Shown in pieces: positions 17,740-29,641 of a stretch of DNA of 64,000 nucleotides; the stretch's first letter is position 1, and every line of letters starts with the position of its first letter. The position numbers and the translations under genes were made by a program. Origin of the DNA: LSCE01 sp050485425 (GTDB lineage Bacteria > Pseudomonadota > Gammaproteobacteria > Nitrococcales > Aquisalimonadaceae); assembly GCA_050485425.1 (NCBI GenBank), contig JBJHBJ010000013.1, positions 1 to 64,000 of the forward strand, read 5' to 3'. The notes beneath the pieces are model-generated. The model was not told where the DNA came from. It ran no database searches and was given only the letters and a program-made list of their open reading frames with translations.

Positions 17740-17810
17740 GGCGGACCTCGCGATAAGTCGGTTGCCAGGCATCCTGCCCATGGTTCCGTCGGGGGCGGTG
17801 CGATGGCTGC

Positions 17811-18437
17811 TCAGAGAGCCAGTCCGTTGCGTATCAGCCCAACGCCCAGGCCTTCGATGACCAGCGGTTCCGTCCGCAAATCCACTTCGATGGGAGTGAA
17901 ATCAGGGTTTTCTGGCATTAGCCAGACGCGGTGCCCTTCCTTGCGGAAGCGCTTGACGGTGACTTCGTCGTGCAGGCGTGCGACGACGATCTGGCCGTTG
18001 CGGGCCTCCCGGGTGCTATGCACGGCGAGCAGGTCGCCTTCCAGAATGCCGGCATCCCGCATGCTCATGCCGCGCACGGTAAGCAGATAGTCGGGGCGCG
18101 GGGTGAACAGCGCGGGGTCCATGGGGCAGCGCCCGTGGACGTGTTCTTCAGCCAGTACCGGGCTGCCGGCAGCGACCTGGCCGATAATGGGCAAGCCTTC
18201 CTCTTCGTCCACGGAACCGGTTTCCTCTCCGAGCAGGCGGATGCCTCGTGAGGAGCCGGCGCGGATTTCCACCGCGCCTTTTCGTTCCAGGGCGCGCAGA
18301 TGGCTCTCCGCCGCATTGGGGGAACGAAAGCCCAGGCCGCGCGTGATGTCCGCCCGGGTGGGAGGAAAACCGTGCTCCCGGATGAATTCCCGGATGAAGC
18401 CCAGGATTTCCATTTGCCGCTGTGTCAGTGCCTGCAT
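17811..18437 (-). CDS. lexA: LexA repressor
   Basis: SOS repressor and self-cleaving protease, 208 residues. The winged-helix DNA-binding domain is MQALTQRQMEILGFIREFI onward (residues 1-70). The cleavage site is Ala-Gly in QVAAGSPV. The catalytic Ser is in RGMSMRDAGILEGDLL and the Lys in VTVKRF. Two LexA boxes lie directly upstream, so it is autoregulated. It heads the lexA-imuA-imuB unit; only one lexA is seen in the window, so it could be the sole LexA or a second, cassette-linked copy. Confidence 0.96.
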   Translation of the reverse strand: MQALTQRQMEILGFIREFIREHGFPPTRADITRGLGFRSPNAAESHLRALERKGAVEIRAGSSRGIRLLGEETGSVDEEEGLPIIGQVAAGSPVLAEEHVHGRCPMDPALFTPRPDYLLTVRGMSMRDAGILEGDLLAVHSTREARNGQIVVARLHDEVTVKRFRKEGHRVWLMPENPDFTPIEVDLRTEPLVIEGLGVGLIRNGLAL

Positions 18438-18446
18438 GGCGGTTAC

Positions 18447-18462
18447 CTGTTTGTTTATGCAG
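18447..18462. promoter_or_regulatory. LexA box 1 upstream of lexA
   Basis: CTGTTTGTTTATGCAG (plus-strand reading) fits the CTG-N10-CAG core and is 9 bp from the lexA start codon. It pairs with a second box 2 bp away, the same tandem arrangement known for E. coli lexA. Confidence 0.85.
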
Positions 18463-18464
18463 TA

Positions 18465-18480
18465 GTGTGAATATATACAG
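18465..18480. promoter_or_regulatory. LexA box 2 upstream of lexA (degenerate)
   Basis: GTGTGAATATATACAG (plus strand) differs from CTG-N10-CAG by a single base at the first position and has an AT-rich centre. Its spacing from box 1 (18 bp centre to centre) allows cooperative occupancy. Confidence 0.65.
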
Positions 18481-18516
18481 TCATTCTGCTGTTCGCAAGT
18501 CGCGTGAAATATCGCA

Positions 18517-18545
18517 CTGGCATCCGCGTGCGGGCCGCGTAAAAT
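18517..18545 (+). promoter_or_regulatory. Probable sigma-70 promoter of relA
   Basis: CTGGCA, a 17-nt spacer, and TAAAAT. It lies 102 bp upstream of the relA start, in the divergent gap with lexA. Match is 4/6 and 5/6 to consensus. Confidence 0.55.
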
Positions 18546-18647
18546 GCCAGCGTTTTCAGAACAGCAGGCAGCCGGTGCTCCCTGGGGAGAACGGCCTGCC
18601 TGGCGCTGCCTGCAGCAATAGCAGCTTGACGGAGTACGAGTGCCCGA

Positions 18648-20852
18648 ATGGTCAGCGTAACGGACGATCTCAGTGACCTGTTTGCCCGGGGTGAAGTCAC
18701 CCTGGAGCGCTGGATGGAGGCGACCGGCCTGGAACTGGGGGCGGAGGAACAGGTATTGCTGGCGCGTACCTGGGACACGGTGCAGGCCGTATGCGGCTCC
18801 CGCCAGCGGCCTTCTGGCGAGCCCTATTTCGAGCATGCCCTGTCGGTGGCCGCCATTCTGTCCAGCCTGAAGCTGGACGTGCATACCATCGCTGCCGGCA
18901 TGCTGCACGATATTCCCGAACTGGCGGGCAAGGACTGGGCGCGCCTGCGGGAGCGTTGCGATGCCGATGCCGTGGAGCTGGTGGAAGGCGTGGAACGCAT
19001 GGACGTGGTCAAGGAATTGCGTGACCAGCCCGAGAGCGTGAGCGGCCGGGATGCCCAGACGGAGGCCCTGCGCAAGATGCTGCTGGCCATGGCGCAGGAC
19101 ATCCGCGTGGTGTTCGTGAAGCTGGCCGAGCGCCTGCATGACCTGCGTACCCTGAAGGCGTTGCCGGAGGAAAAGCAGAAGCTGATTGCCCGTGAGACCA
19201 GCGACATCTATGCGCCGCTGGCCAACCGCCTGGGCATCTGGCACGTCAAGTGGGAGATGGAGGATCTCTGTTTCCGCTACCTGGAGCCGGACACCTACAA
19301 GCGGGTGGCCCGGCTGCTGCGGGAGAAACGCCAGGACCGGGAACGCTACATCCGCGAGGTGATCGAGCAACTGACCCAGGCGCTGGGCCAGGCCGGCATC
19401 GACGCGGAAGTGTTCGGCCGTCCCAAGCACATCTTCAGTATCTGGAAGAAGATGCAGCGCAAGGGGCTGGATTTCCACGAACTGTTCGACATCCGTGCCC
19501 TGCGCGTGATGGTGCATGACGTGGCTGCCTGCTACGCCACGCTGGGGGTGGTTCACAGCCTCTGGAAGCACATCCCGAAGGAATTCGACGACTACATTGC
19601 CACCCCCAAGGAAAACAACTACCAGTCGCTGCATACGGCGGTGGTCGGGCCCGAGGGCAAGACCCTGGAAGTGCAGATCCGCACCTACGAGATGCACGAG
19701 CAGGCCGAACTGGGCGTGGCCGCCCACTGGCGCTACAAGGAAGGCGGCAGCCGTGATCAACGCTTCGAGCAGAAGATTGCCTGGTTGCGGCAGTTGCTGG
19801 AGTGGGGGCGTGAGGAATCCGGTGCCGAGGATTTCATCGACCGTTTCAAGGCCGAGGTGTTCGAGGACCGGGTCTACGTCATCAGTCCACGGGGCGATGT
19901 GATCGACCTGCCCCGGGGAGCCACGCCGCTGGATTTTGCCTACCATATCCACAGCGATATCGGCCACCGTTGCCGGGGTGGCAAGGTGAACGGCCGAATC
20001 GTGCCGCTGACCTACGAACTGCGCAACGGCGACCAGGTGGAAATCCTGACCTCCAAGGTCGGCAGTCCCAGCCGGGACTGGCTGAACCCCGCGCGTGGCT
20101 ATCTGCGCACCTCCCGCGCCCGCTCCAAGGTGCGGGCCTGGTTCAAGCAGCAGGACCACGACAAGAACGTGGCCGCCGGCCGGCAGGAACTGGAGCGCGA
20201 GCTGCATCGGCTGGGTATCCGCGAGATCAACCTGGAACAACTGGCCCAGAGGACGCGGTTCCCCAAGCTGGAGGAATTCCAGGCCGCCATCGGCCGGGGG
20301 GACATCACGGCCGGACAGATCGCCGGCCTGGTGGGCGATCAGGTGCTGCCACCCCGGGAACGCCCGGAGCTGGTGCCGGGCCGGCCCACGCCGGACGAAG
20401 GCAAGGACGACGTCACCATTTACGGGGTGGGCGATCTGCTCACCCGCATGGCACGTTGCTGCAAGCCGGCTCCCGGCGACCCGATCATCGGTTTCATCAC
20501 TCAGGGGCAGGGCGTGACCATCCACCGGCGCGACTGCAACAACGTCCATCACTTCATGGAAACCGACGAGCACCGCCTGGTGGACGTGAGCTGGCGCGGC
20601 CGTGCCGAGAACAAGTACCCGGTGGATATCCAGGTGGATGCCTACGACCGCCAGGGCCTGCTGCGCGACATCACCGCCATTCTCACCAACGAGAAACTCA
20701 ATGTGCTCGGCGTGAACACCTCCACCGGCCGGGATGACCACAGGGCGCGGATGACGCTCACGGTGGAGATCAGCGATGTCACGCAGATGAGCCGCCTGAT
20801 GGACAAAATCTCCAATCTGCGCAATGTAATGGATGTTCGCAGGAAGGTCTGA
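18648..20852 (+). CDS. relA: (p)ppGpp synthetase RelA
   Basis: Ribosome-associated GTP/GDP pyrophosphokinase of the stringent response, 734 residues (E. coli RelA 744). Domains in order: degenerate HD hydrolase region (AAGMLHDIPELAG instead of HDxxED), synthetase (FDIRALRVMVHD and, at about residue 310, EFDDYIATPKENNYQSLHT), TGS at about 400-460, linker with the Cys-containing ARCCKPAPGD, and ACT at about 665-734. The EFDD motif is the acidic 'EXDD' form of monofunctional RelA rather than the 'RXKD' of bifunctional SpoT/Rel, so I infer a synthesis-only enzyme. The ATG at 18648 is 12 nt past GGAG. Transcribed divergently from lexA. Confidence 0.95.
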   Translation: MVSVTDDLSDLFARGEVTLERWMEATGLELGAEEQVLLARTWDTVQAVCGSRQRPSGEPYFEHALSVAAILSSLKLDVHTIAAGMLHDIPELAGKDWARLRERCDADAVELVEGVERMDVVKELRDQPESVSGRDAQTEALRKMLLAMAQDIRVVFVKLAERLHDLRTLKALPEEKQKLIARETSDIYAPLANRLGIWHVKWEMEDLCFRYLEPDTYKRVARLLREKRQDRERYIREVIEQLTQALGQAGIDAEVFGRPKHIFSIWKKMQRKGLDFHELFDIRALRVMVHDVAACYATLGVVHSLWKHIPKEFDDYIATPKENNYQSLHTAVVGPEGKTLEVQIRTYEMHEQAELGVAAHWRYKEGGSRDQRFEQKIAWLRQLLEWGREESGAEDFIDRFKAEVFEDRVYVISPRGDVIDLPRGATPLDFAYHIHSDIGHRCRGGKVNGRIVPLTYELRNGDQVEILTSKVGSPSRDWLNPARGYLRTSRARSKVRAWFKQQDHDKNVAAGRQELERELHRLGIREINLEQLAQRTRFPKLEEFQAAIGRGDITAGQIAGLVGDQVLPPRERPELVPGRPTPDEGKDDVTIYGVGDLLTRMARCCKPAPGDPIIGFITQGQGVTIHRRDCNNVHHFMETDEHRLVDVSWRGRAENKYPVDIQVDAYDRQGLLRDITAILTNEKLNVLGVNTSTGRDDHRARMTLTVEISDVTQMSRLMDKISNLRNVMDVRRKV

Positions 20853-20988
20853 GGCGGTGTTTTCCGTGCCTGCCGGCCGTGACAATCGGCGCCGGTTTGC
20901 CTAAACTATCTGGCCACGAAAACCGGTGAGGGGTTTCCGCAGGACTTCTTCCCGGCGGTAAGGTTGGAAGTATCCGAATTCAGAGAAC

Positions 20989-21023
20989 AGCGGGAGGGTA
21001 TCTTGACGATCCCTCCCGTTTTT
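20989..21023 (+). terminator. Intrinsic terminator between relA and carA, possible carAB attenuator
   Basis: CGGGAGGG (20991-20998) and CCCTCCCG (21011-21018) form a perfect 8-bp stem followed by TTTTTG. The U-tract ends 14 nt before the carA Shine-Dalgarno. It could simply end relA, but the position right inside the carA leader suggests pyrimidine- or arginine-responsive attenuation. The 20853-20988 stretch before it shows no recognised leader peptide. Confidence 0.8.
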
Positions 21024-21048
21024 GCGCGTCCAGAGTCAGGAGGGTCAG

Positions 21049-22191
21049 TTGAACGCACCGGCAATATTAGCTCTGGCTGACGGCACCGTCTTGCGCGGGG
21101 AGGCCATTGGCGTGCACGGCATGACCGTGGGCGAGGTCGTGTTCAACACGGCCATGACCGGCTACCAGGAGATCTGCACCGATCCGTCCTACAGCCGGCA
21201 GCTGGTGACCCTCACCTATCCCCACGTGGGCAACGTGGGTGCCAACGCCATCGACGAGGAATCCCGGGGAGCCATGCTGGCCGGGCTCGTCATTCGTGAC
21301 CTGCCGCTGCGGGCCAGCAGCTGGCGCAGCGAGGAAAGCCTGGCCGATTACCTGAAACGCAGCCAGGTGGTGGCTATCGCCGGCGTGGATACCCGTCGCC
21401 TGACCCGCATCCTGCGGGAAAAGGGTGCCCAGGACGGCTGCATCATGGCTGGCGATGTGGACGAGGCGCGGGCCGTCGAGGCCGCCCGCGGCTTTCCCGG
21501 CCTGAAAGGCATGGATCTGGCGCAGACTGTTTCCTGCGAGACGTCCTATGTCTGGACCCGCGGCAGTTGGGATCTGGAACTCGGGCGCGAGGACGCCGCC
21601 CCGCGGAATGCCGATGAGTTCCAGTGGCACGTGGTGGCCTACGACTACGGCATCAAGCACAACATCCTGCGGCTGCTGGTCGATCACGGCTGCAAGGTCA
21701 CCGTGGTGCCCGCACGCACGCCGGCCAGCGAGGTGCTGGCCATGGCGCCGGACGGCGTCTTCTTCTCCAACGGTCCGGGTGATCCCGAGCCCTGCGACTA
21801 CGCCATCGAAGCCATTGCCGAGATCGTCGATTCCGGCATGCCCAGTTTCGGCATATGCCTGGGGCATCAGTTGCTGGGGCTGGCCAGCGGGGCACGGACG
21901 ATGAAGATGAAGTTCGGCCATCACGGCGCGAACCACCCGGTGCTGGACGTGGACACCGGCCAGGTGATGATCTCCAGCCAGAACCATGGGTTTGCCGTGG
22001 ACGAGGACAGCCTGCCGTCCAACGTCCGCGCCAGCCATCGTTCGCTGTTCGACGGCTCTCTGCAGGGCATCCACCGCACGGACCAGCCGGCCTTCAGCTT
22101 CCAGGGACATCCGGAAGCAAGCCCGGGGCCGCACGACGTGAAGCCGCTGTTTACCCATTTCGTGGAGCTGATGCGTCAGCGACGCGGTTGA
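21049..22191 (+). CDS. carA: Carbamoyl-phosphate synthase small (glutaminase) subunit
   Basis: Hydrolyses glutamine and passes ammonia to CarB for carbamoyl phosphate, feeding arginine and pyrimidine synthesis. About 380 residues. The N-terminal CPSase domain has GEVVFNTAMTGYQE; the class I amidotransferase domain has the nucleophile Cys in FGICLGHQLLGLA and the His/Glu pair in QGHPEASPGP. The start is TTG at 21049, 5 nt after a strong AGGAGG (21038-21043); an upstream TTG at 21022 lies in the terminator tail and is rejected. First gene of carA-carB-greA. Confidence 0.96.
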   Translation: MNAPAILALADGTVLRGEAIGVHGMTVGEVVFNTAMTGYQEICTDPSYSRQLVTLTYPHVGNVGANAIDEESRGAMLAGLVIRDLPLRASSWRSEESLADYLKRSQVVAIAGVDTRRLTRILREKGAQDGCIMAGDVDEARAVEAARGFPGLKGMDLAQTVSCETSYVWTRGSWDLELGREDAAPRNADEFQWHVVAYDYGIKHNILRLLVDHGCKVTVVPARTPASEVLAMAPDGVFFSNGPGDPEPCDYAIEAIAEIVDSGMPSFGICLGHQLLGLASGARTMKMKFGHHGANHPVLDVDTGQVMISSQNHGFAVDEDSLPSNVRASHRSLFDGSLQGIHRTDQPAFSFQGHPEASPGPHDVKPLFTHFVELMRQRRG

Positions 22192-22260
22192 CCGTATGCC
22201 CTCTGTCCGGCGCCGGCCGCGCCGGGCCATGCACCGAGCCAGCGAGAAAGACCAGACACC

Positions 22261-25478
<3,218 letters not shown>

Positions 25479-25482
<4 letters not shown>

Positions 25483-25955
25483 GCAAGGTTCCCCTGACAG
25501 TGCGCGGTGCCGAGAAGCTGCGCGAGGAGCTGAACCGCCTCAAGTACAAGGAGCGGCCCCGGATTATCGAGGCTATTGCCGAGGCGCGTGCCCACGGTGA
25601 TCTCAAGGAGAACGCCGAGTACCATGCCGCGCGTGAGCAGCAGAGCTTTACCGAAGGGCGCATTGCCGAGATCGAAGGCAAGCTGGCCAATGCGCAGATC
25701 ATTGACGTCACCACGTTGAATGCCAACGGCAAGGTCGTTTTCGGCGCCACGGTGGATCTGGTGGACGAGAGCACCGGCGATGAGTTCACCTACCGGATCG
25801 TCGGCGAGGACGAAGCGGACATCAAGGAAGGGATGATCAGTGTGCAATCACCGATTGCCCGCGCGCTGATCGGCAAGGAGGAAGGTGATATTGCCGCGGT
25901 CCAGGCTCCCGGCGGAACGCGGGAGTACGAGATTGTTGCGGTCAAGTACATCTGA
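25479..25955 (+). CDS. greA: Transcription elongation factor GreA
   Basis: Rescues backtracked RNA polymerase by stimulating transcript cleavage; 158 residues as usual. The N-terminal coiled coil (TVRGAEKLREELNRLK, PRIIEAIAEARAHGDLKENAEYHAAREQQ, here as ARAHGDLKENAEYHAAREQ) carries the acidic tip DLKENAEY. The C-terminal FKBP-like domain ends SPIARALIGKEEGD and PGGTREYEIV. It overlaps carB by 4 nt. The following membrane protein gene begins 12 nt later. Confidence 0.96.
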
Positions 25956-25967
25956 TCCACGCTGCCG

Positions 25968-26405
25968 ATGACGTCTCTCGCCGAGCGGGTACTCACCGCA
26001 TTCTGGGTTGGCGGTCTCTGGGCCATCGGCTACATTGCCGCCCCTGCCGTCTTCTCGGTGCTGGAGGACCGGCAACTGGCGGGTCTGGTGGCGGGGGAGA
26101 TGTTTACCGCCATGGCGTGGGTGGGCATCGGCTGTGGCCTGGCGTTGTTGCTGGTCTATCTGGTCCAGCGCGGCGGGATGATATTCCGCCAGTGGCGGTT
26201 CTGGGTGGTGCTGGTCATGCTGCTGCTGACCGTGCTCGGGGAGTTCGCGTTGCGCAGCCAGATGGACGCCGCGCGCGGCACGGAGGCCTTCGGCCAACTG
26301 CACGGCCTGGCCCAGATCGTGTTCATGGCGGTGGCCGTCCTCGGACTGAGCCTGGTCGCCGCAGGACCGGCGGGGCCGGCGGCGCGCAAGGATATTTTCC
26401 GTTAG
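25968..26405 (+). CDS. DUF4149 (TMEM205-like) membrane protein
   Basis: 145-residue integral membrane protein with about four hydrophobic segments (AFWVGGLWAIGYIAAPAVF; VGIGCGLALLLVYLV; FWVVLVMLLLTVLGEFAL; IVFMAVAVLGLSLVAAG). The FWVGGLWAIGYIAAPAVF and RSQMDAARGTEAFGQLHGLAQ words, with conserved HG in the last loop, match the DUF4149 family often found just after greA. Probably part of the carAB-greA transcript. Function unknown. Confidence 0.8.
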   Translation: MTSLAERVLTAFWVGGLWAIGYIAAPAVFSVLEDRQLAGLVAGEMFTAMAWVGIGCGLALLLVYLVQRGGMIFRQWRFWVVLVMLLLTVLGEFALRSQMDAARGTEAFGQLHGLAQIVFMAVAVLGLSLVAAGPAGPAARKDIFR

Positions 26406-26414
26406 GGAAGCCCC

Positions 26415-26717
26415 CTATGGAAGTGCGATCCGCCGTTTCTTCTCGATCGGCGATCGGCGGAACAGCAGCGCGATCTTGCCCACCGACTGCACCAGTTGGG
26501 CGCTGGTCTCGCTGCAGATGCGGGCGATGAGGGCCTCCCGCTGGGGGCGATCGTCAGCCACCACCTTGACCTTGATCAGTTCGTGATCGGTCAGGGCGCG
26601 ATCGATTTCCTCGAGCACCGTGGGGGTCAGGCCTGCAGCCCCCATCAGGACCACGGGCCTGAGTTCGTGGCCAAGGCGCCGAAGGTGACGTTTTTGCTGT
26701 TCGTTGAGTGTCTTCAT
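26415..26717 (-). CDS. yhbY: YhbY/CRS1-YhbY RNA-binding protein
   Basis: 100-residue CRM-domain protein associated with pre-50S ribosomal particles. It starts MKTLNEQQKRHLRRLGHEL and contains the GxxG-type loop MGAAGLTPTVLEEID and the strand HELIKVKV. The frame extends upstream to 26945, but the conserved protein begins at 26717. It converges with the DUF4149 gene (9 bp apart) and its start codon touches that of the small membrane ORF on the other strand. Confidence 0.93.
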   Translation of the reverse strand: MKTLNEQQKRHLRRLGHELRPVVLMGAAGLTPTVLEEIDRALTDHELIKVKVVADDRPQREALIARICSETSAQLVQSVGKIALLFRRSPIEKKRRIALP

Positions 26718-27006
26718 GGCTGCGGAAGAGTTTCCGGAAAAATCAGGGCGAGCGAGTGTATCACGCCGCCGCGCACCACCACAGACGATCCTGCTGCCGG
26801 CGCTGAAGCTGGACCTGGGCGTCGTGCTGCTGTTCCTGGTCTGTCTCTGGCTGGGCGTGGGGCTGCTCGAGCTGTCGTCCGCGCAGGACATCATGGTGCT
26901 GCTGACCGGGAGCGCCGCGGCCAGTCTCTGGCTGGCCTGGCGCACGCGCCGCGTGCTGCTCCTGTGGCAGGCCGGGCAGGACCGCGGGAACGCCGATGAG
27001 CCGTAG
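26716..27006 (+). CDS. Small two-segment membrane protein, unknown
   Basis: Predicted 96-residue protein, MAAEEFPEKSG onward, with a basic stretch (SVSRRRAP) and then two hydrophobic segments (LGVVLLFLVCLWLGVGLLEL and IMVLLTGSAAASLWLAW) and a polar tail. Codon use is strongly CTG/GCC/GTG biased, like its neighbours, which supports coding. It overlaps the rlmE start by 11 nt, suggesting translational coupling. The start is uncertain: a TTG at 26704 or a later GTG near 26824 is possible, and ATG 26716 overlaps the divergent yhbY start. I do not recognise the family. Confidence 0.5.
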   Translation: MAAEEFPEKSGRASVSRRRAPPQTILLPALKLDLGVVLLFLVCLWLGVGLLELSSAQDIMVLLTGSAAASLWLAWRTRRVLLLWQAGQDRGNADEP

Positions 27007-27616
27007 CAGGAGCAGCGGTCGCTGGCTGAAGGAGCATTTCAGCGACCCCTACGTCAAGGAGGCACAACGCCTGGGGTATCGATCCCGGGCGATGTTCAAG
27101 CTGCAGGAAATCCAGGAAAAGGACCGCATCCTCAAGCCGGGGATGCGTGTGGTGGATCTGGGGGCGGCGCCGGGGGGCTGGACGCAGTATGCCGCCGGTA
27201 TCACGGGGGTGCACGGCCGTGTGGTCGCACTGGATATATTGCCGATGGATCCGCTGCCCGACGTCACCGTGCTGCAGGCGGATTTCACCGAGCAGGCGGC
27301 GCTGGACCGGTTGCATGAGGCGTTGCAGGGGCAGCCCGTGGACCTTGTACTTTCGGATATGGCCCCCAATATTTCAGGGATGAAAGCAGTCGACCAGCCC
27401 CGCGCCATGTACCTTGCTGAACTGGCGCTGGATTTTTGCCGCCAGGAATTGAAACCGGGCGGCGATTTTCTGGTCAAGACCTTCCATGGAGAAGGGTTCG
27501 ATCCGTTTCTCCGGGAACTCAGGCAACTGTTCAACCGTGTGATAACGCGCAAGCCCCGCGCATCACGCGATCGAAGCCGGGAGACCTATCTGTTGGCCCG
27601 GCAAAAAAAGCTGTAG
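26996..27616 (+). CDS. rlmE: 23S rRNA 2'-O-methyltransferase RlmE (FtsJ/RrmJ)
   Basis: SAM-dependent methyltransferase that modifies U2552 in the A-loop of 23S rRNA; 206 residues. The SAM site is VVDLGAAPGGWTQYA (about 48-62). The K-D-K-E catalytic set is visible in SRAMFKLQEI, LVLSDMAPNISG, FLVKTFHGEGF and SRETYLLAR. Directly upstream of ftsH, the classic heat-shock-linked rlmE-ftsH pair. The 78 nt before ftsH contain no clear terminator. Confidence 0.96.
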   Translation: MSRSRSSGRWLKEHFSDPYVKEAQRLGYRSRAMFKLQEIQEKDRILKPGMRVVDLGAAPGGWTQYAAGITGVHGRVVALDILPMDPLPDVTVLQADFTEQAALDRLHEALQGQPVDLVLSDMAPNISGMKAVDQPRAMYLAELALDFCRQELKPGGDFLVKTFHGEGFDPFLRELRQLFNRVITRKPRASRDRSRETYLLARQKKL

Positions 27617-27694
27617 TAGGGTTAGTCGACACATCTGGTGTCTTTACCAGTCTTCCGGTGGTCGCCGGAAGCAAACCGATCGAGGTGCCACGCC

Positions 27695-29641
27695 TTGAAC
27701 GACATGGCCAAGAATCTCATCCTCTGGGTGATCATTGCCGTCGTGCTCATGTCGGTCTTCTCCAACTTCCAGGAGCGGGCCGCGACGCCGAACAAGATCA
27801 CGTACTCCGAGTTCCTCACCGACGTGGAGCGGGGGAACATCCGTGACGTCACCATCCAGGGGCAGGAAATCACCGGCACCACCACCGGTGGAAGCTCGTT
27901 TACCACGCTGAGCCCGGAAACCGACAATCGGGCACTGATCGGTACGCTGCTGGACAACAACGTCGCCATCGACGCCAAGGAGCAGGAAGGCCGCAGCATG
28001 CTGCTGCAGATCCTGATCTCCTGGACGCCGTTCCTGCTGCTGATCGCCGTCTGGATCTACTTCATGCGGCAGATGCAGGGCGGCGGCGGCGGCCGCGGTG
28101 CCATGTCCTTCGGCAAGAGCCGGGCCAAGATGATGACCGAGGAGCAGGTCAAGGTGACCTTTTCCGACGTCGCCGGCGTCGAGGAAGCCAAGGAAGACGT
28201 GGCCGAGCTGGTGGACTTCCTGCGGGATCCCACCAAGTTCCAGCGCCTCGGCGGCAAGATTCCCCGTGGCGTGCTGATGGTAGGGTCGCCCGGTACCGGC
28301 AAGACGCTGCTGGCCAAGGCCATCGCCGGCGAAGCCAAGGTGCCGTTCTTCTCCATCTCCGGTTCCGACTTCGTGGAAATGTTCGTCGGCGTGGGCGCCT
28401 CGCGGGTGCGTGACATGTTCGCGCAGGCGAAGAAGCATGCGCCATGCATCATCTTCATCGACGAAATCGACGCCGTCGGTCGCCAGCGTGGCGCCGGCCT
28501 GGGCGGCGGCCATGATGAGCGCGAACAGACGTTGAACCAGCTTCTGGTGGAAATGGACGGTTTCGAGGGTAATGAGGGTGTGATCGTCATTGCCGCTACC
28601 AACCGCCCTGACGTGCTCGACCCGGCGCTGCTGCGCCCCGGCCGTTTCGACCGCCAGGTGGTGGTGCCGCTGCCGGACGTGCGCGGCCGCGAACAGATCC
28701 TGAAGGTGCACATGTCCAAGCTGCCGCTGACCCGGGACGTGGATCCGTTCATCCTGGCTCGTGGTACGCCGGGCTTCTCCGGCGCTGATCTGGCCAATCT
28801 GGTCAACGAAGCCGCGCTGTTCGCCGCCCGTTCCAACAAGCGGGACGTGGACATGGAGGACTTCGAGCGTGCCAAGGACAAGATCATGATGGGCGCGGAA
28901 CGGCGCTCCATGGTCATGAATGAGGAAGACAAGCGGCTGACCGCCTATCACGAGTCCGGCCACGCCATTGTCGGCCTGACCACACCGGACCACGATCCGG
29001 TGCACAAGGTCACCATCATTCCGCGCGGGCGGGCGCTTGGCGTGACCATGTTCCTGCCCGAGGAAGACCGGGTCAGCTACTCCAAGCAGCGGCTGAACAG
29101 CATGATTGCCTCGCTGTTCGGCGGCCGCCTGGCCGAGGAACTGATCTACGGTGCGGACCGGGTGACCACCGGCGCTTCCAACGACATTCAGCGGGCAACC
29201 GAGATCTCCCGTAACATGGTGACCAAGTGGGGGTTGTCCGACCGGATGGGGCCGTTGTCCTATAACGAGGACGAGGGCGAGGTGTTCCTGGGTCATCAGG
29301 TGACCAAGCAGAAGAACGTTTCGGATGAAACCACGCACGCCATCGATGAGGAGATCCGTTCCATCATCGACACCAACTACGAGCGTGCGAAGCAGATCCT
29401 GCTGGACAACATGGACAAGCTCCATGTCATGGCCGAAGCACTGATGAAGTACGAGACCATCGACAAGAGCCAGATCGACGACATCATGGCCGGTCGGCCG
29501 GTCGGACCGCCCCGGGGCTGGAATTCCGATCGCGGCCAGGAGGGTGATTCGGCTGGTGGTGGCTCCAGCAAGGCCGATGCCGATGAACGCGGTGACAGAG
29601 CGTCCGGGGGCAAGCTCGGAGACCCTGCCGGGGAGCACTAG
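27695..29641 (+). CDS. ftsH: ATP-dependent zinc metalloprotease FtsH
   Basis: Membrane-anchored AAA+ protease that degrades misfolded membrane proteins and regulators; 648 residues. Two TM segments flank a periplasmic domain (NLILWVIIAVVLMSVF; LISWTPFLLLIAVWIYFM). AAA: Walker A GSPGTGKT (about 197), Walker B CIIFIDEID, SRH ATNRPDVLDPALLRPGRFD. Protease: HESGH (about 419). The start is TTG at 27695 (MNDMAKNLILW), 9 nt from GAGG; the ATG at 27704 is too far from it. The stop overlaps the folP start by one base. Confidence 0.96.
   Translation: MNDMAKNLILWVIIAVVLMSVFSNFQERAATPNKITYSEFLTDVERGNIRDVTIQGQEITGTTTGGSSFTTLSPETDNRALIGTLLDNNVAIDAKEQEGRSMLLQILISWTPFLLLIAVWIYFMRQMQGGGGGRGAMSFGKSRAKMMTEEQVKVTFSDVAGVEEAKEDVAELVDFLRDPTKFQRLGGKIPRGVLMVGSPGTGKTLLAKAIAGEAKVPFFSISGSDFVEMFVGVGASRVRDMFAQAKKHAPCIIFIDEIDAVGRQRGAGLGGGHDEREQTLNQLLVEMDGFEGNEGVIVIAATNRPDVLDPALLRPGRFDRQVVVPLPDVRGREQILKVHMSKLPLTRDVDPFILARGTPGFSGADLANLVNEAALFAARSNKRDVDMEDFERAKDKIMMGAERRSMVMNEEDKRLTAYHESGHAIVGLTTPDHDPVHKVTIIPRGRALGVTMFLPEEDRVSYSKQRLNSMIASLFGGRLAEELIYGADRVTTGASNDIQRATEISRNMVTKWGLSDRMGPLSYNEDEGEVFLGHQVTKQKNVSDETTHAIDEEIRSIIDTNYERAKQILLDNMDKLHVMAEALMKYETIDKSQIDDIMAGRPVGPPRGWNSDRGQEGDSAGGGSSKADADERGDRASGGKLGDPAGEH

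Noticed and set aside
17740..17810. Search for a separate SOS box in front of imuA
   Set aside because: No matching palindrome in the 71-nt gap; imuA most likely depends on the lexA promoter.
18438..20885. Long minus-strand frame continuous with lexA, antisense to relA
   Set aside because: LexA starts at 18437 with its own operator sites; the upstream extension has no family resemblance and opposes a complete RelA.
27644..29638. 664-codon minus-strand frame opposite ftsH, and similar frames opposite carA, carB, nuoL, nuoM and pnp
   Set aside because: All mirror strongly codon-biased core genes; repetitive His/Gln/Arg-rich translations without motifs.
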